Assembly (NCBI RefSeq): GCF_000425385.1 | Contig: NZ_AUDI01000020.1 | Location: 1 to 64,000 of the forward strand | From: Pseudoduganella violaceinigra DSM 15887 | GTDB lineage: Bacteria > Pseudomonadota > Gammaproteobacteria > Burkholderiales > Burkholderiaceae_D | DNA: 64,000 bases | Direction: 5' to 3' | Part shown: positions 7,832-16,531 of the stretch, piece after piece | Position numbering within the stretch: the first letter of the stretch is position 1 | Layout: each line of letters begins with the position of its first letter | Made by a program: the position numbers and the translations under genes | Notes under the pieces: generated by a model | What the model was told of the DNA's origin: nothing | The model's database searches: none | The model's input: only the letters and a program-made list of their open reading frames with translations

Positions 7832-8562
7832 GGGTCATGATCATCGGCGGTACCAGCGGCATCGGTTTGGCGCTGGCGGCGCATTACGTCCGGCAAGGGG
7901 CGGAACTGGCCTTATGCGGCCGCGATCCGTCGCGGCTCGACGGCAATCCCATCGCCTCGCATGCGGGGCTGCGCCGCTATGGTTTCGACATCGGCGACCG
8001 CCAGGCGGTGTTCGATGCCATTGGGGACTTTGCCCGGGAGGGACTGGATTTATTGGTGGTGACCGCCGGCCAGTATGCGGACGCCGAGGCAATCGCCGGG
8101 GACCGCATGCGCAGCCTTCCGCTGGTAAGGACCAATGTGTCGGGCCTGTGCCATGCATTCGATGCGGGCGCGGATGCCATGCTTCGCCAAGGCCGTGGCC
8201 AGATGGCGGTGGTGGCATCGATCGCCGGCCTGCTGCACGAATATCCGGATGGCTCGCTTTACAGTGCCAGCAAGCGCGCCGCCATTGCCATCGCCGACGC
8301 CTACCGCAAGGCCCTGGCGCCGCACGGCGTGGCGGTGACGGCGGTGGTGCCTGGTTATGTCGATACGCAGAAACTGCGCGAGCTGAATGGTGGAAGTGCA
8401 GCGCACAAGCCTTACCTGCAAACAGAGGAAGAGGCGGTGCGCCGCACCGTCCGCGCGATCGAGGACAAGGTCGCGCATTGTATTTTCCCCTGGCAGCTGC
8501 ACGCGACGGTGCGCTTGTTCAACCTGCTGCCAAAGGGGCTGCAGCGCATGCGCAAGAAATGA
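7828..8562 (+). CDS. SDR family NAD(P)-dependent oxidoreductase
   Basis: A 244-residue classical short-chain dehydrogenase. The cofactor-binding motif GGTSGIG is at residues 7-13 and the catalytic YxxxK is Y145/K149 in SLYSASKRA. A basic residue in CGRDPSR after strand 2 suggests NADP(H). Its ATG overlaps the patatin-like stop (ATGA), so the two are probably translated together. Within this lipid block a ketone/alcohol step on a lipid intermediate is plausible, but the substrate is not determined. The 3' end is 1 nt from the convergent pagL. Confidence 0.88.
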   Translation: MRVMIIGGTSGIGLALAAHYVRQGAELALCGRDPSRLDGNPIASHAGLRRYGFDIGDRQAVFDAIGDFAREGLDLLVVTAGQYADAEAIAGDRMRSLPLVRTNVSGLCHAFDAGADAMLRQGRGQMAVVASIAGLLHEYPDGSLYSASKRAAIAIADAYRKALAPHGVAVTAVVPGYVDTQKLRELNGGSAAHKPYLQTEEEAVRRTVRAIEDKVAHCIFPWQLHATVRLFNLLPKGLQRMRKK

Positions 8563-8563
8563 T

Positions 8564-9109
8564 TCAGAAGCGGTAGGCCGCTTTCACGACGAGGAAATTG
8601 ACGCCGCTGTTAGGATTCTTGATGCCGCCGTTGGAGAAATGCTGCGCTTTGATTGCGACGTCCCAATTGTTGTCGAACACATAGCCTACGCCGATGTGAT
8701 CGCCGAACTGGAAGGCGGTCGACAAGTGGTCGTCGTTGTTGTTGTAGATCTTGGACAGCACGTGCGCACCGATGCCGCCTTCGACATACAAGCCCTTCTT
8801 ATCGGTCCGTTCATAGCGGAATACCGGCGTGATGCCGATGTCGGCGAGGCTCTTCTTGTCGCCGACGATATTGTTCCACTGGCGCTCTTCCCAATAGCCT
8901 ACGCTGGCGTCCCAGTATCCTGTGAGGTGCCTGCCATTGGCATTGAACCAGGTCCATTCAGGCTTGAAATTCTGGGTTGCCCCCAGGCGCACCATGCGCA
9001 CCCGCGATGCAGAGCCGTACTCCACATAAGCAGAATTGACGTCGAAGGCGAAAGCAGATTGCGTTACCAGGGTGGCGGCCGCCAAAGCGAATATTTTTTT
9101 GATCCTCAT
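8564..9109 (-). CDS. pagL: PagL-type lipid A 3-O-deacylase (acyloxyacyl hydrolase)
   Basis: A 181-residue outer-membrane beta-barrel lipase that removes the 3-O-linked acyl chain from lipid A. A signal peptide covers residues 1-21 (ending SAFA). The family motif QHFSNGGIKNPNSG near the C-terminus contains the catalytic His (H157) and Ser (S159). The protein ends in an aromatic residue (AYRF), typical of barrel insertion by the BAM complex. Length is normal for PagL. It has its own upstream region on the - strand and is convergent with the SDR gene. Confidence 0.92.
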   Translation of the reverse strand: MRIKKIFALAAATLVTQSAFAFDVNSAYVEYGSASRVRMVRLGATQNFKPEWTWFNANGRHLTGYWDASVGYWEERQWNNIVGDKKSLADIGITPVFRYERTDKKGLYVEGGIGAHVLSKIYNNNDDHLSTAFQFGDHIGVGYVFDNNWDVAIKAQHFSNGGIKNPNSGVNFLVVKAAYRF

Positions 9110-9247
9110 AATTTTTCTCTCTAGTCCATGCCGCAGTCTTCACAATTGCTGCGGCAATGCTGGCAATTTTACTTTCGTTCTGAAATTCTTTCAGGCGCCC
9201 CCTGAATTGTTAGAATCACTGTAATACTGGCATATCTGGAGTTTATC

Positions 9248-10150
9248 GTGACGCACTCCCGGCGCATTGCATTTCTCGGCATAGGCTTGATGGGTGAACC
9301 TATGGTACTCCGTCTTTTAGCCGGCGGGTTCAAGGTCACTGCGTGGAATCGTACTCCGGGCAAGGCCGGTGTGCTGGCCGCCGCCGGTGCCGACCCGGAC
9401 GATGTGCTGCCGCATGCGGTGGCCGATGCGGCGGTCGTGGTGTCGATGCTGTCGGCCGGCGATGCGGTCGGCGGCGTGATCGAAGCGGCCATCGACGCGC
9501 TGCGCCCGAATACGCTGTGGATCGATATGAGTTCCACGCGGCAGGACGAGGCCCAGGCTTTCCACGCACTGCTCGCAGCGCGTGGCCATCGCTTCATTGA
9601 CGCCCCCGTGTCGGGCGGCGTCGGCGGCGCGCAGGCAGGCACGCTGGCCATCATGGCCGGCGGCAGCGCGGAAGATTTCGAGGCGGCGCGGCCGGTGCTG
9701 CAAGCGATGGGCACGGCCAGACTGGTGGGCCCCGCAGGCAGCGGACAAGTGGCGAAACTGTGCAACCAGCTGATCGTCGGCGCTACCATCAACATCGTGG
9801 CGGAAGCCTTGCTCCTGGCGCAGGCGGCAGGTGCGGATCCGGTGGCGGTGCGCGAGGCGATTCGTGGCGGCTTTGCGGAGAGCCGCGTGCTGGAGGTGCA
9901 TGGCCAGCGCATGCTGGAGCGCAATTTCCTGCCGGGCGGGCAGGTGCTGACGCAGCTGAAGGACCAGCACAATATCCTGGCCGCCGCCGCAGCGGCGGGT
10001 GTGGCGCTGCCGCTCACCCGCCTGGTGACGGAGCGCTACGAAGCGATCAAGGATGTGTATCCGCGTGCCGACCATTCCGCCGCGCTGCTGGCGCTGGAGC
10101 GGCTGAATGGCGGCGTGCGCGTCGGCACGCAGACCGACAAGCTGCCTTAA
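9248..10150 (+). CDS. NAD(P)-dependent beta-hydroxyacid dehydrogenase (GarR/MmsB family)
   Basis: A 300-residue member of the 3-hydroxyisobutyrate dehydrogenase / tartronate semialdehyde reductase family. The N-terminal Rossmann motif is GIGLMGEPM; the substrate motif DAPVSGGVGGAQAGTLAIM and the catalytic Lys in GSGQVAKLCNQ are in the normal places. Which hydroxyacid is used cannot be told. GTG start at 9248 with a GGAG ribosome site 7 nt upstream. The 3' end overlaps the convergent amidohydrolase by 4 bp. Confidence 0.9.
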   Translation: MTHSRRIAFLGIGLMGEPMVLRLLAGGFKVTAWNRTPGKAGVLAAAGADPDDVLPHAVADAAVVVSMLSAGDAVGGVIEAAIDALRPNTLWIDMSSTRQDEAQAFHALLAARGHRFIDAPVSGGVGGAQAGTLAIMAGGSAEDFEAARPVLQAMGTARLVGPAGSGQVAKLCNQLIVGATINIVAEALLLAQAAGADPVAVREAIRGGFAESRVLEVHGQRMLERNFLPGGQVLTQLKDQHNILAAAAAAGVALPLTRLVTERYEAIKDVYPRADHSAALLALERLNGGVRVGTQTDKLP

Positions 10151-11343
10151 CGCGCCTGCGGCAGGGCGGCTTCGGCCAGGTGCACCCAGAAGCTGGCGCC
10201 GATCGGCAGCAGGCGGTCGTTGAAGTCGTAGCTGGCGTTGTGCAGCACGCAGGGGCCGAGGCCATGGCCGCCGTCGCGGTGTTCGCCTTCGCCATTGCCG
10301 ATGAAGATGTAGCAGCCCGGTTTCTCCTGCAGGAAGAAGGCAAAGTCCTCCGCCCCCATGGTCGGTTCGACATTGCCGTCCACCATCGATTCGCCGACCA
10401 CCAACTTCATGACGTCCAGCGCGAAGCGGGTTTCCCGGGCGTGGTTCACCAGCGGCGGATAGTTGCGGCGGAAGGTGAATTCAAGCTCCGCGTCGAAGGC
10501 GGCGGCAATGCCTTCCGCCAGCGCACGCATGCGTTTCTCCACCATGTCCAGCACGTCGGTGGTGAAGGTGCGCACGGTGCCGACCAGCTTGGCGTCGTCG
10601 GGAATGACATTGGTCGCGCTGCCGGCATGGATCTGGGTGATGGACAGCACGGCCGTATCCAGCGGGCTCTTGTTGCGCGTGACGATGGTCTGCCAGGCCT
10701 GCGCGATCTGCACCGCGATCATGATCGGGTCGATGCCCTTGTGCGGCTGGGCCGCGTGGGCGCCTTTGCCGCGCACGGTGACATGGAATTCGTTGGAGGA
10801 CGCCATCATCGGGCCTTCGCACACGCTCAGGGTGCCGGTGCCGGCGCCGGGCCAGTTGTGCATGCCGTAGATGGCATCCATCGGGAAGCGTTCGAACAAG
10901 CCGTCCTTGATCATCTGGCGCGCGCCGGCGCCGCCTTCCTCGGCCGGCTGGAACACCAGGTAGACGGTGCCGTCGAAATTGCGGTGCCTGGCCAGGTGGT
11001 GGGCCGCGCCGAGCAGCATGGCGGTATGGCCGTCATGGCCGCAGGCGTGCATCTTGCCCGGGTGTTTGGAGGCATGCGGGAAGGAATTGATTTCCTGCAT
11101 AGGCAGGGCGTCCATATCGGCGCGCAGGCCGATGGCGCGGCCGGACGTGCCGTTCCTGATGATGCCGACCACGCCGGTCTTGCCCAGGCCGCGCTCGAAG
11201 GGAATGCCCCATTCGGTCAGCTTGGCGCACACCACGTCGGCCGTGCGTTCTTCTTCATAGCAGAGCTCCGGGTGGGCATGCAGGTCGCGCCGGATCTGCT
11301 GCAACTCGGATTGAAACGCGATAATCGGGTCGATTAGTTTCAT
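10147..11343 (-). CDS. M20 family amidohydrolase (aminoacylase/hippurate hydrolase type)
   Basis: A 398-residue cytosolic zinc amidohydrolase of the HipO/AmhX group. The N-terminus IRRDLHAHPELCYEE is typical of the group. The metal-binding regions are visible: MHACGHDGHTAMLLG, PAEEGGAGA and a C-terminal GAEDFAF. It should cleave N-acyl amino acids or similar amides. A GGAG ribosome site precedes the ATG. It is a single gene on the - strand, divergent from the molybdopterin oxidoreductase gene. Confidence 0.9.
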   Translation of the reverse strand: MKLIDPIIAFQSELQQIRRDLHAHPELCYEEERTADVVCAKLTEWGIPFERGLGKTGVVGIIRNGTSGRAIGLRADMDALPMQEINSFPHASKHPGKMHACGHDGHTAMLLGAAHHLARHRNFDGTVYLVFQPAEEGGAGARQMIKDGLFERFPMDAIYGMHNWPGAGTGTLSVCEGPMMASSNEFHVTVRGKGAHAAQPHKGIDPIMIAVQIAQAWQTIVTRNKSPLDTAVLSITQIHAGSATNVIPDDAKLVGTVRTFTTDVLDMVEKRMRALAEGIAAAFDAELEFTFRRNYPPLVNHARETRFALDVMKLVVGESMVDGNVEPTMGAEDFAFFLQEKPGCYIFIGNGEGEHRDGGHGLGPCVLHNASYDFNDRLLPIGASFWVHLAEAALPQAR

Positions 11344-11439
11344 TATTATTCTCCATCGGTGTTGCCATTCTAGCCTCCCGATGCGATTTTCTGGAATCGT
11401 TTACGATACTGTTTTCCGCCGTCGATAATCCACATCAAG

Positions 11440-13494
11440 ATGTCTCAAACACAAGTCCGCGCCGTCTGCCCGCATGATTGCCCCGATACCTGCGCCCTGC
11501 TCGTCACCGTTGCGGATGGCGTCGCGACCGAAGTGAAGGGCGATCCCGACCATCCCACCACGGCCGGGGTGCTATGCACCAAGGTTGCCCGCTATACCGA
11601 GCGCACCTATGCGCCGGACCGCCTGCTGCACCCCCTGCGCCGCGTCGGCAAGAAAGGCGAGGGCAAGTTCGAGCGCATCAGCTGGGACGAAGCGCTGGAT
11701 GAGATCGCGGCCCGCCTGCAGCCGCTGGCCGAAACGGAGCCGGAAGCGATCTTGCCGTACAGCTATGCCGGCACCATGGGCCTGGTGCAGGGCGAGTCGA
11801 TGTCTGCGCGCTTCTTCCACAAACTCGGCGCCTCGCTGCTGGACCGCACCATCTGCGCGACGGCCGGCGCCACCGGCTACAAGTACACGGTGGGCGCCTC
11901 CATCGGCACCGACGTCGAACAGTTCCAGAATGCCAAGCTGATCCTCATTTGGGGCGGCAACCCGATTGCCTCCAACCTGCATTTCTGGACCCGGGCGCAG
12001 GAAGCCAAGCGCCATGGCGCAAAGCTGATCGCCATCGACCCCTACCGCTCGCTGACTGCCGAGAAATGCCACCAGCACATCGCCGTGCTGCCCGGCACCG
12101 ATGCCGCGCTGGCGCTGGGCCTGATGCACATCCTGGTGCGCGACGACTTGCTGGATCACGACTATATTGCCGGCTACACGGTGGGCTTCGAGCAGTTGCG
12201 CGAACGGGTGGCCGAGTGGACCCCGGAACGCGCGGCGGCAATCTGCGGCATCACGGTGGACGAAGTCGAGGGGCTGGCGCGCGAGTACGGCGAAACCGCC
12301 AAGCGCGGCGAGCCGGTTGCCATCCGCATGAACTACGGCCTGCAGCGCGTGCACGGCGGCGGCATGGCGGTGCGCAATATCGCCTGCCTGCCGGCGCTGG
12401 TCGGCGCCTGGCGCCACGCGGCGGGCGGCGTGCAACTGTCCGCCTCCGGCACCTTCAAGAAAAACCTGGCCGCGCTGCAGCGTCCGGACTTGCTGGCCCG
12501 GCAGCCGCGCACCATCAATATGAGCACCATCGGCGACGATCTGCTGCGCCCAGCCTCGCCCGGCTTCGGCCCGCAAATCAAGGCCGTCATCGTCTACAAC
12601 TCGAACCCGCTGGCGGTCGCGCCGGACTCCTCCAAAGTGCAGGCCGGCTTTGCGCGCGAAGACCTGTTCACCGTGGTGCTGGAACATTTCCAAACCGATA
12701 CCGCCGACTATGCGGACATCGTATTGCCGGCCACCACGCAGCTCGAGCATACCGATGCGCACGGCGCGTATGGCCACCTGTACATGATGGCGAATAATCC
12801 CGCCATCGCCCCGATGGGGGAAGCCAAGCCGAATACGGAAATCTTCCGCCTGCTGGCGGCGCGCATGGGCCTCGACGATCCCTGCTTCGGCGACAGCGAT
12901 GACGCGCTGGCCTCGGTGGCCTTTGTGCAGTTTGACTGGGAGTCACTCAAGCGCAAGGGTTGGCAGAAACTGGAAGTTCCGGATGCGCCTTTTGCGTGCG
13001 GCAATTTCCCCACACCCTCAGGAAAATGTGAGTTCTACTCAGAAAGCATGAAGGCCGATGGCCTGGATCCGCTCCCCAGCTATATTCCGAACTACGAATC
13101 GGCGGCATCTGCCCCCGATCTGGCGGCAAAATACCCGCTGGCGATGATATCTCCGCCCGCCCGCAACTTCTTGAACTCGACCTTTGTGAATGTGCAAAGC
13201 CTGCGCGCGACGGAGGGCGAGCCCCAGCTCGACATCAGTCCCGCCGACGCGGCCGCGCGCTCCATCAACCACGGCGATATGGTGCGCATCTTCAACGATC
13301 GGGGTTCCTTTGTGTGCAAGGCGCGCGTTACCTCCAAAGCCCGCGCAGGCCTGGTGGTGGGCTTGTCGATCTGGTGGAAGAAGCTGGCCGGAGACGGCAA
13401 GAACGCCAACGAGGTCACCAGCCAGCGGCTGACCGACATGGGGCGCGCACCGACGTTTTACGATACACTGGTCCAAGTCGAGAAAGCCGCCTGA
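11440..13494 (+). CDS. Molybdopterin-dependent oxidoreductase (formate dehydrogenase-like)
   Basis: A 684-residue protein of the bis-MGD molybdoenzyme superfamily. An N-terminal [4Fe-4S] site is formed by C10, C14, C18 and C46. Further on are GTMGLVQGESM, the Mo-bisMGD contacts LIWGGNPIASN and AIDPYRS, and a C-terminal molydopterin dinucleotide-binding domain. It has no twin-arginine signal, so it is cytoplasmic. No small subunits or accessory genes are adjacent, so the electron partner is unknown. The closest relatives I recall are the soluble, often misannotated formate dehydrogenase-like or anaerobic dehydrogenase proteins. The substrate is not assigned. Confidence 0.88.
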   Translation: MSQTQVRAVCPHDCPDTCALLVTVADGVATEVKGDPDHPTTAGVLCTKVARYTERTYAPDRLLHPLRRVGKKGEGKFERISWDEALDEIAARLQPLAETEPEAILPYSYAGTMGLVQGESMSARFFHKLGASLLDRTICATAGATGYKYTVGASIGTDVEQFQNAKLILIWGGNPIASNLHFWTRAQEAKRHGAKLIAIDPYRSLTAEKCHQHIAVLPGTDAALALGLMHILVRDDLLDHDYIAGYTVGFEQLRERVAEWTPERAAAICGITVDEVEGLAREYGETAKRGEPVAIRMNYGLQRVHGGGMAVRNIACLPALVGAWRHAAGGVQLSASGTFKKNLAALQRPDLLARQPRTINMSTIGDDLLRPASPGFGPQIKAVIVYNSNPLAVAPDSSKVQAGFAREDLFTVVLEHFQTDTADYADIVLPATTQLEHTDAHGAYGHLYMMANNPAIAPMGEAKPNTEIFRLLAARMGLDDPCFGDSDDALASVAFVQFDWESLKRKGWQKLEVPDAPFACGNFPTPSGKCEFYSESMKADGLDPLPSYIPNYESAASAPDLAAKYPLAMISPPARNFLNSTFVNVQSLRATEGEPQLDISPADAAARSINHGDMVRIFNDRGSFVCKARVTSKARAGLVVGLSIWWKKLAGDGKNANEVTSQRLTDMGRAPTFYDTLVQVEKAA

Positions 13495-13503
13495 GAATGA
13501 TTT

Positions 13504-14634
13504 ATGCGCACGTTCGTCCCCCTGAAACTGCGGGCCAGCTACCTGGCGACAGCGGCGGTGTGCGCGGCGCTCCTGGCCGGCTGTGCGCAGTTCAAGTATT
13601 ACTTCCAGGCGGCCCAGGGCCAATACGCGCTCTGGTCTGATGCCCGTCCGGTCGACGACTGGATCGGCGATCCCGCCACCGATCCCAAACTCAAGGACCG
13701 CCTGGAAAAGGCCAAGCTGATCCGCCGCTTCGCGGTGCAGGAGCTGGGCTTGCCGGATAACGCCAGTTACAAGAACTTCGTGCCGCTGAAGCGCCAGTTC
13801 GTGCTGTGGAACGTGGTTGCCACGCCTGAGTTGTCGCTGCGCCCGGTGCAGTGGTGCTTCCCCATCGCGGGCTGCGTCAGTTATCGCGGCTATTACGACA
13901 AGGCCGATGCCGAAGCCTATGCCGATGAGCTGCGCAAGGAGGGCAACGACGTGCAGGTCGGCGGCGTGCCGGCCTATTCCACCCTGGGCTGGTTCAGCGA
14001 CCCCTTGCTGTCCACCTTCATCAACCACTCGGATGCGGAATTGGCGCGCCTGATCTTCCACGAGCTGGCGCACCAGGTGGTGTACGTGCAGGGCGATTCC
14101 AAATTCAATGAAGCCTTCGCCTCGGCGGTGGAGGAGGCCGGGGTCAACCGCTGGCTCGAGCTGTACGGCAACGATGCCATGCGCGAAGCCTATGTGCGCT
14201 ATAACGCGCGCCGCCAGGATTTCATGGGCCTGCTGGTCAAGCATCGGCAGATGCTGGCAGACAATTACGCCAGCAAGTCCAGCGTGAAAAAGAAGCGCGA
14301 GGAAAAGCTGCGCATCTTTGCTGCCCTGCAGGAGGAATACAAAGTCCTCAAGGCGAACTGGGGCGGCTATAACGGCTACGACCGCTTCTTTGCGGAACCC
14401 CTCAATAATGCCCATTTGGCATCGGTTGCGACCTATAATGACCTGCTGCCTGGCTTCCGCGCCTTGCTGGCCAAGGAAAAAGCCTTCCCGCAGTTCTATG
14501 TTGCGGTGCGGAACATGAGCAACCTGCCATCCGTGGAGCGGCATGAACGGTTGCACGAGTTGGCGCGCGCTATGGCGCAAGCCGATGAGGCGACGACGGC
14601 CGCTGCTGCCAAGGACGCGGGCGTCGTCAATTGA
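13504..14634 (+). CDS. Lipoprotein zinc aminopeptidase (PF10023-type)
   Basis: A 376-residue protein of the putative aminopeptidase family common in Gram-negatives. A lipoprotein signal ends in LLAGC, with the lipidated Cys at about residue 27. The metalloprotease motif FHELAHQ has H186, E187 and H190, and a likely third ligand is in NEAFASAVEEAG. A C-terminal helical region is rich in charge. It starts 10 nt after the molybdoenzyme stop, so the two may be cotranscribed without an obvious functional tie. The substrate is unknown. Confidence 0.85.
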   Translation: MRTFVPLKLRASYLATAAVCAALLAGCAQFKYYFQAAQGQYALWSDARPVDDWIGDPATDPKLKDRLEKAKLIRRFAVQELGLPDNASYKNFVPLKRQFVLWNVVATPELSLRPVQWCFPIAGCVSYRGYYDKADAEAYADELRKEGNDVQVGGVPAYSTLGWFSDPLLSTFINHSDAELARLIFHELAHQVVYVQGDSKFNEAFASAVEEAGVNRWLELYGNDAMREAYVRYNARRQDFMGLLVKHRQMLADNYASKSSVKKKREEKLRIFAALQEEYKVLKANWGGYNGYDRFFAEPLNNAHLASVATYNDLLPGFRALLAKEKAFPQFYVAVRNMSNLPSVERHERLHELARAMAQADEATTAAAAKDAGVVN

Positions 14635-14710
14635 CGAAAAGCGATGCTGCTCTGCAGCATGAAGGCCTGCGATAGAGTGCGCGTTCCAAATCCGGAAAAG
14701 TGCTTGCCCT

Positions 14711-14751
14711 GTGCTTTCCCGCAGGATAGCATTTAGAGTGCGGGAAAGCAC
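14711..14751. promoter_or_regulatory. 13-bp perfect inverted repeat upstream of the fadD pair
   Basis: gtgctttcccgca (14711-14723) and tgcgggaaagcac (14739-14751) form a perfect 13-bp inverted repeat with a 15-nt centre, 58 nt before the first fadD. No T-run follows, so it does not look like a terminator. It could bind a fatty-acid-responsive repressor or form an mRNA hairpin; neither is shown. Confidence 0.45.
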
Positions 14752-14808
14752 GGCCGTTCTATTTTCGCGAATAAAAACACATATAAAACTGAGACAAAGA
14801 GGCAGAGG

Positions 14809-16503
14809 ATGGAAAAAATCTGGTTGAAGTCGTATCCCCCTGGCGTCCCCAGTGAAATCGACGCTACGCAATACCGCTCCCTGGTTCACCTGCTTGAAGA
14901 ATCGTTCCAGAAGTACGCGACGCGCCATGCCTTCGTGTGCATGGACAAAGCCATCACCTACGCCGACCTGGACCAGCATTCGAAACGTCTCGGCGCCTGG
15001 CTGCAAAGCCGCGGCATGAAGAAGGGCGCACGCGTCGCCGTCATGATGCCGAACGTGCTGCAATACCCGGTCGCCATCGCCGCCATCCTGCGCGCCGGCT
15101 ACACGGTGGTCAACGTCAACCCGCTGTACACCCCGCGCGAGCTGGAACACCAGCTGAACGACTCCGGCGCCGAAGCCATCATCATCCTCGAAAATTTCGC
15201 GACCACCCTGGAACAGGTGCTGCCGCGTACCCAGGTCAAGCACATCGTCGTCGCCAATATGGGCGAGATGCTGGGCGGCCTGAAAGGCATGATCGTCAAC
15301 TTCGTCGTGCGCAACGTGAAGAAGATGGTGCCGGCCTTCTCCCTGCCGAACGCGGTGCGCTTCAAGGATGCGCTGGGCCATGCCCGCAGCATGAAGCTGA
15401 CCCCGGTCGAACTGCGCCATGAAGACGTGGCCTTCCTGCAGTACACCGGCGGCACCACGGGAGTGTCGAAGGGCGCGACCCTGACCCACCGCAATATCAT
15501 CGCCAACCTGCTGCAGATGCAGGCCTGGTCGGCGCCCAAGCTGGCCGACCTGCCGCCGGAAGAGCGCACCATTATTTGCGCCCTGCCGCTGTACCACATC
15601 TTCGCGCTCACCGTGTGCGCCATGTGGGGCATCCGCGAGGGTGGCCTGAACGTGCTGATTCCGAACCCGCGCGATATCGGCGGCTTTATCAAGGAACTGG
15701 CCAAGTACCGCTTCAATATGCTGCCGGCCGTGAATACGCTGTACAACGCGCTGCTGAACCATCCCGATTTCAGCAAGCTGGACTTCTCCGGCCTGAAAGT
15801 CGCCAACGGCGGCGGCATGGCGGTGCAGAAGGCCGTGGCCGACAAGTGGCTGGCCGCGACCGGCGTCACCATCGTCGAAGGCTACGGCTTGTCCGAGACC
15901 GCGCCGGTGGCCACCGCCAACCGCTTCGACAGCACGGAGTTCTCCGGCATGATCGGCCTGCCGATTCCATCCACCGAAGTGGCGATCCTGGACGACGCCG
16001 GCAATGAAGTGGCGCTTGGCGTCGCCGGCGAAATCGCGATCCGCGGCCCGCAGGTGATGGCCGGCTACTGGAACCGTCCGGACGAAACGGCCAAGGTCAT
16101 GACGGCCGACGGCTACTTCAAGTCCGGCGACGTCGGCGTGATGGATGAGCGCGGCTACGTCAAGATCGTGGACCGCAAGAAGGACATGATCCTGGTCTCC
16201 GGCTTCAACGTCTACCCGAACGAAATCGAGGACGTGGTGGCGGCCCATCCGGGCGTGCTGGAATGCGCCTGCATCGGCGTGCCGGACGAGCATTCGGGCG
16301 AAGCGGTGAAAGTGTTCGTGGTGAAGAAAGACCCGAACCTGACCGTGGAAGCGCTGATGGACCATTGCAAGCAAAATCTGACCGGCTACAAGAAGCCGAA
16401 ATATATCGAGTTCCGCACGGAGCTCCCGAAGACGAACGTTGGCAAGATCCTGCGCCGCATGCTGCGCGACGAGAAGCCTGCCGACGATAAGAAAGCTGCA
16501 TAA
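14809..16503 (+). CDS. fadD: Long-chain fatty acid-CoA ligase, first copy
   Basis: A 564-residue AMP-forming acyl-CoA synthetase that activates long-chain fatty acids for beta-oxidation or phospholipid synthesis. The ATP/AMP motif YTGGTTGVSKGA, the GYGLSETAPV motif and the C-terminal YFKSGDVGVMDERGY and FNVYPNE segments are all intact, with a terminal KTNVGKILRR lysine. Length matches E. coli FadD. A GAGG ribosome site lies just before the ATG. It is followed after 28 nt by a close paralogue, so the two form a tandem duplication. Confidence 0.94.
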   Translation: MEKIWLKSYPPGVPSEIDATQYRSLVHLLEESFQKYATRHAFVCMDKAITYADLDQHSKRLGAWLQSRGMKKGARVAVMMPNVLQYPVAIAAILRAGYTVVNVNPLYTPRELEHQLNDSGAEAIIILENFATTLEQVLPRTQVKHIVVANMGEMLGGLKGMIVNFVVRNVKKMVPAFSLPNAVRFKDALGHARSMKLTPVELRHEDVAFLQYTGGTTGVSKGATLTHRNIIANLLQMQAWSAPKLADLPPEERTIICALPLYHIFALTVCAMWGIREGGLNVLIPNPRDIGGFIKELAKYRFNMLPAVNTLYNALLNHPDFSKLDFSGLKVANGGGMAVQKAVADKWLAATGVTIVEGYGLSETAPVATANRFDSTEFSGMIGLPIPSTEVAILDDAGNEVALGVAGEIAIRGPQVMAGYWNRPDETAKVMTADGYFKSGDVGVMDERGYVKIVDRKKDMILVSGFNVYPNEIEDVVAAHPGVLECACIGVPDEHSGEAVKVFVVKKDPNLTVEALMDHCKQNLTGYKKPKYIEFRTELPKTNVGKILRRMLRDEKPADDKKAA

Positions 16504-16531
16504 AGCGGCAAGGCACACGAAAGGCAATACG

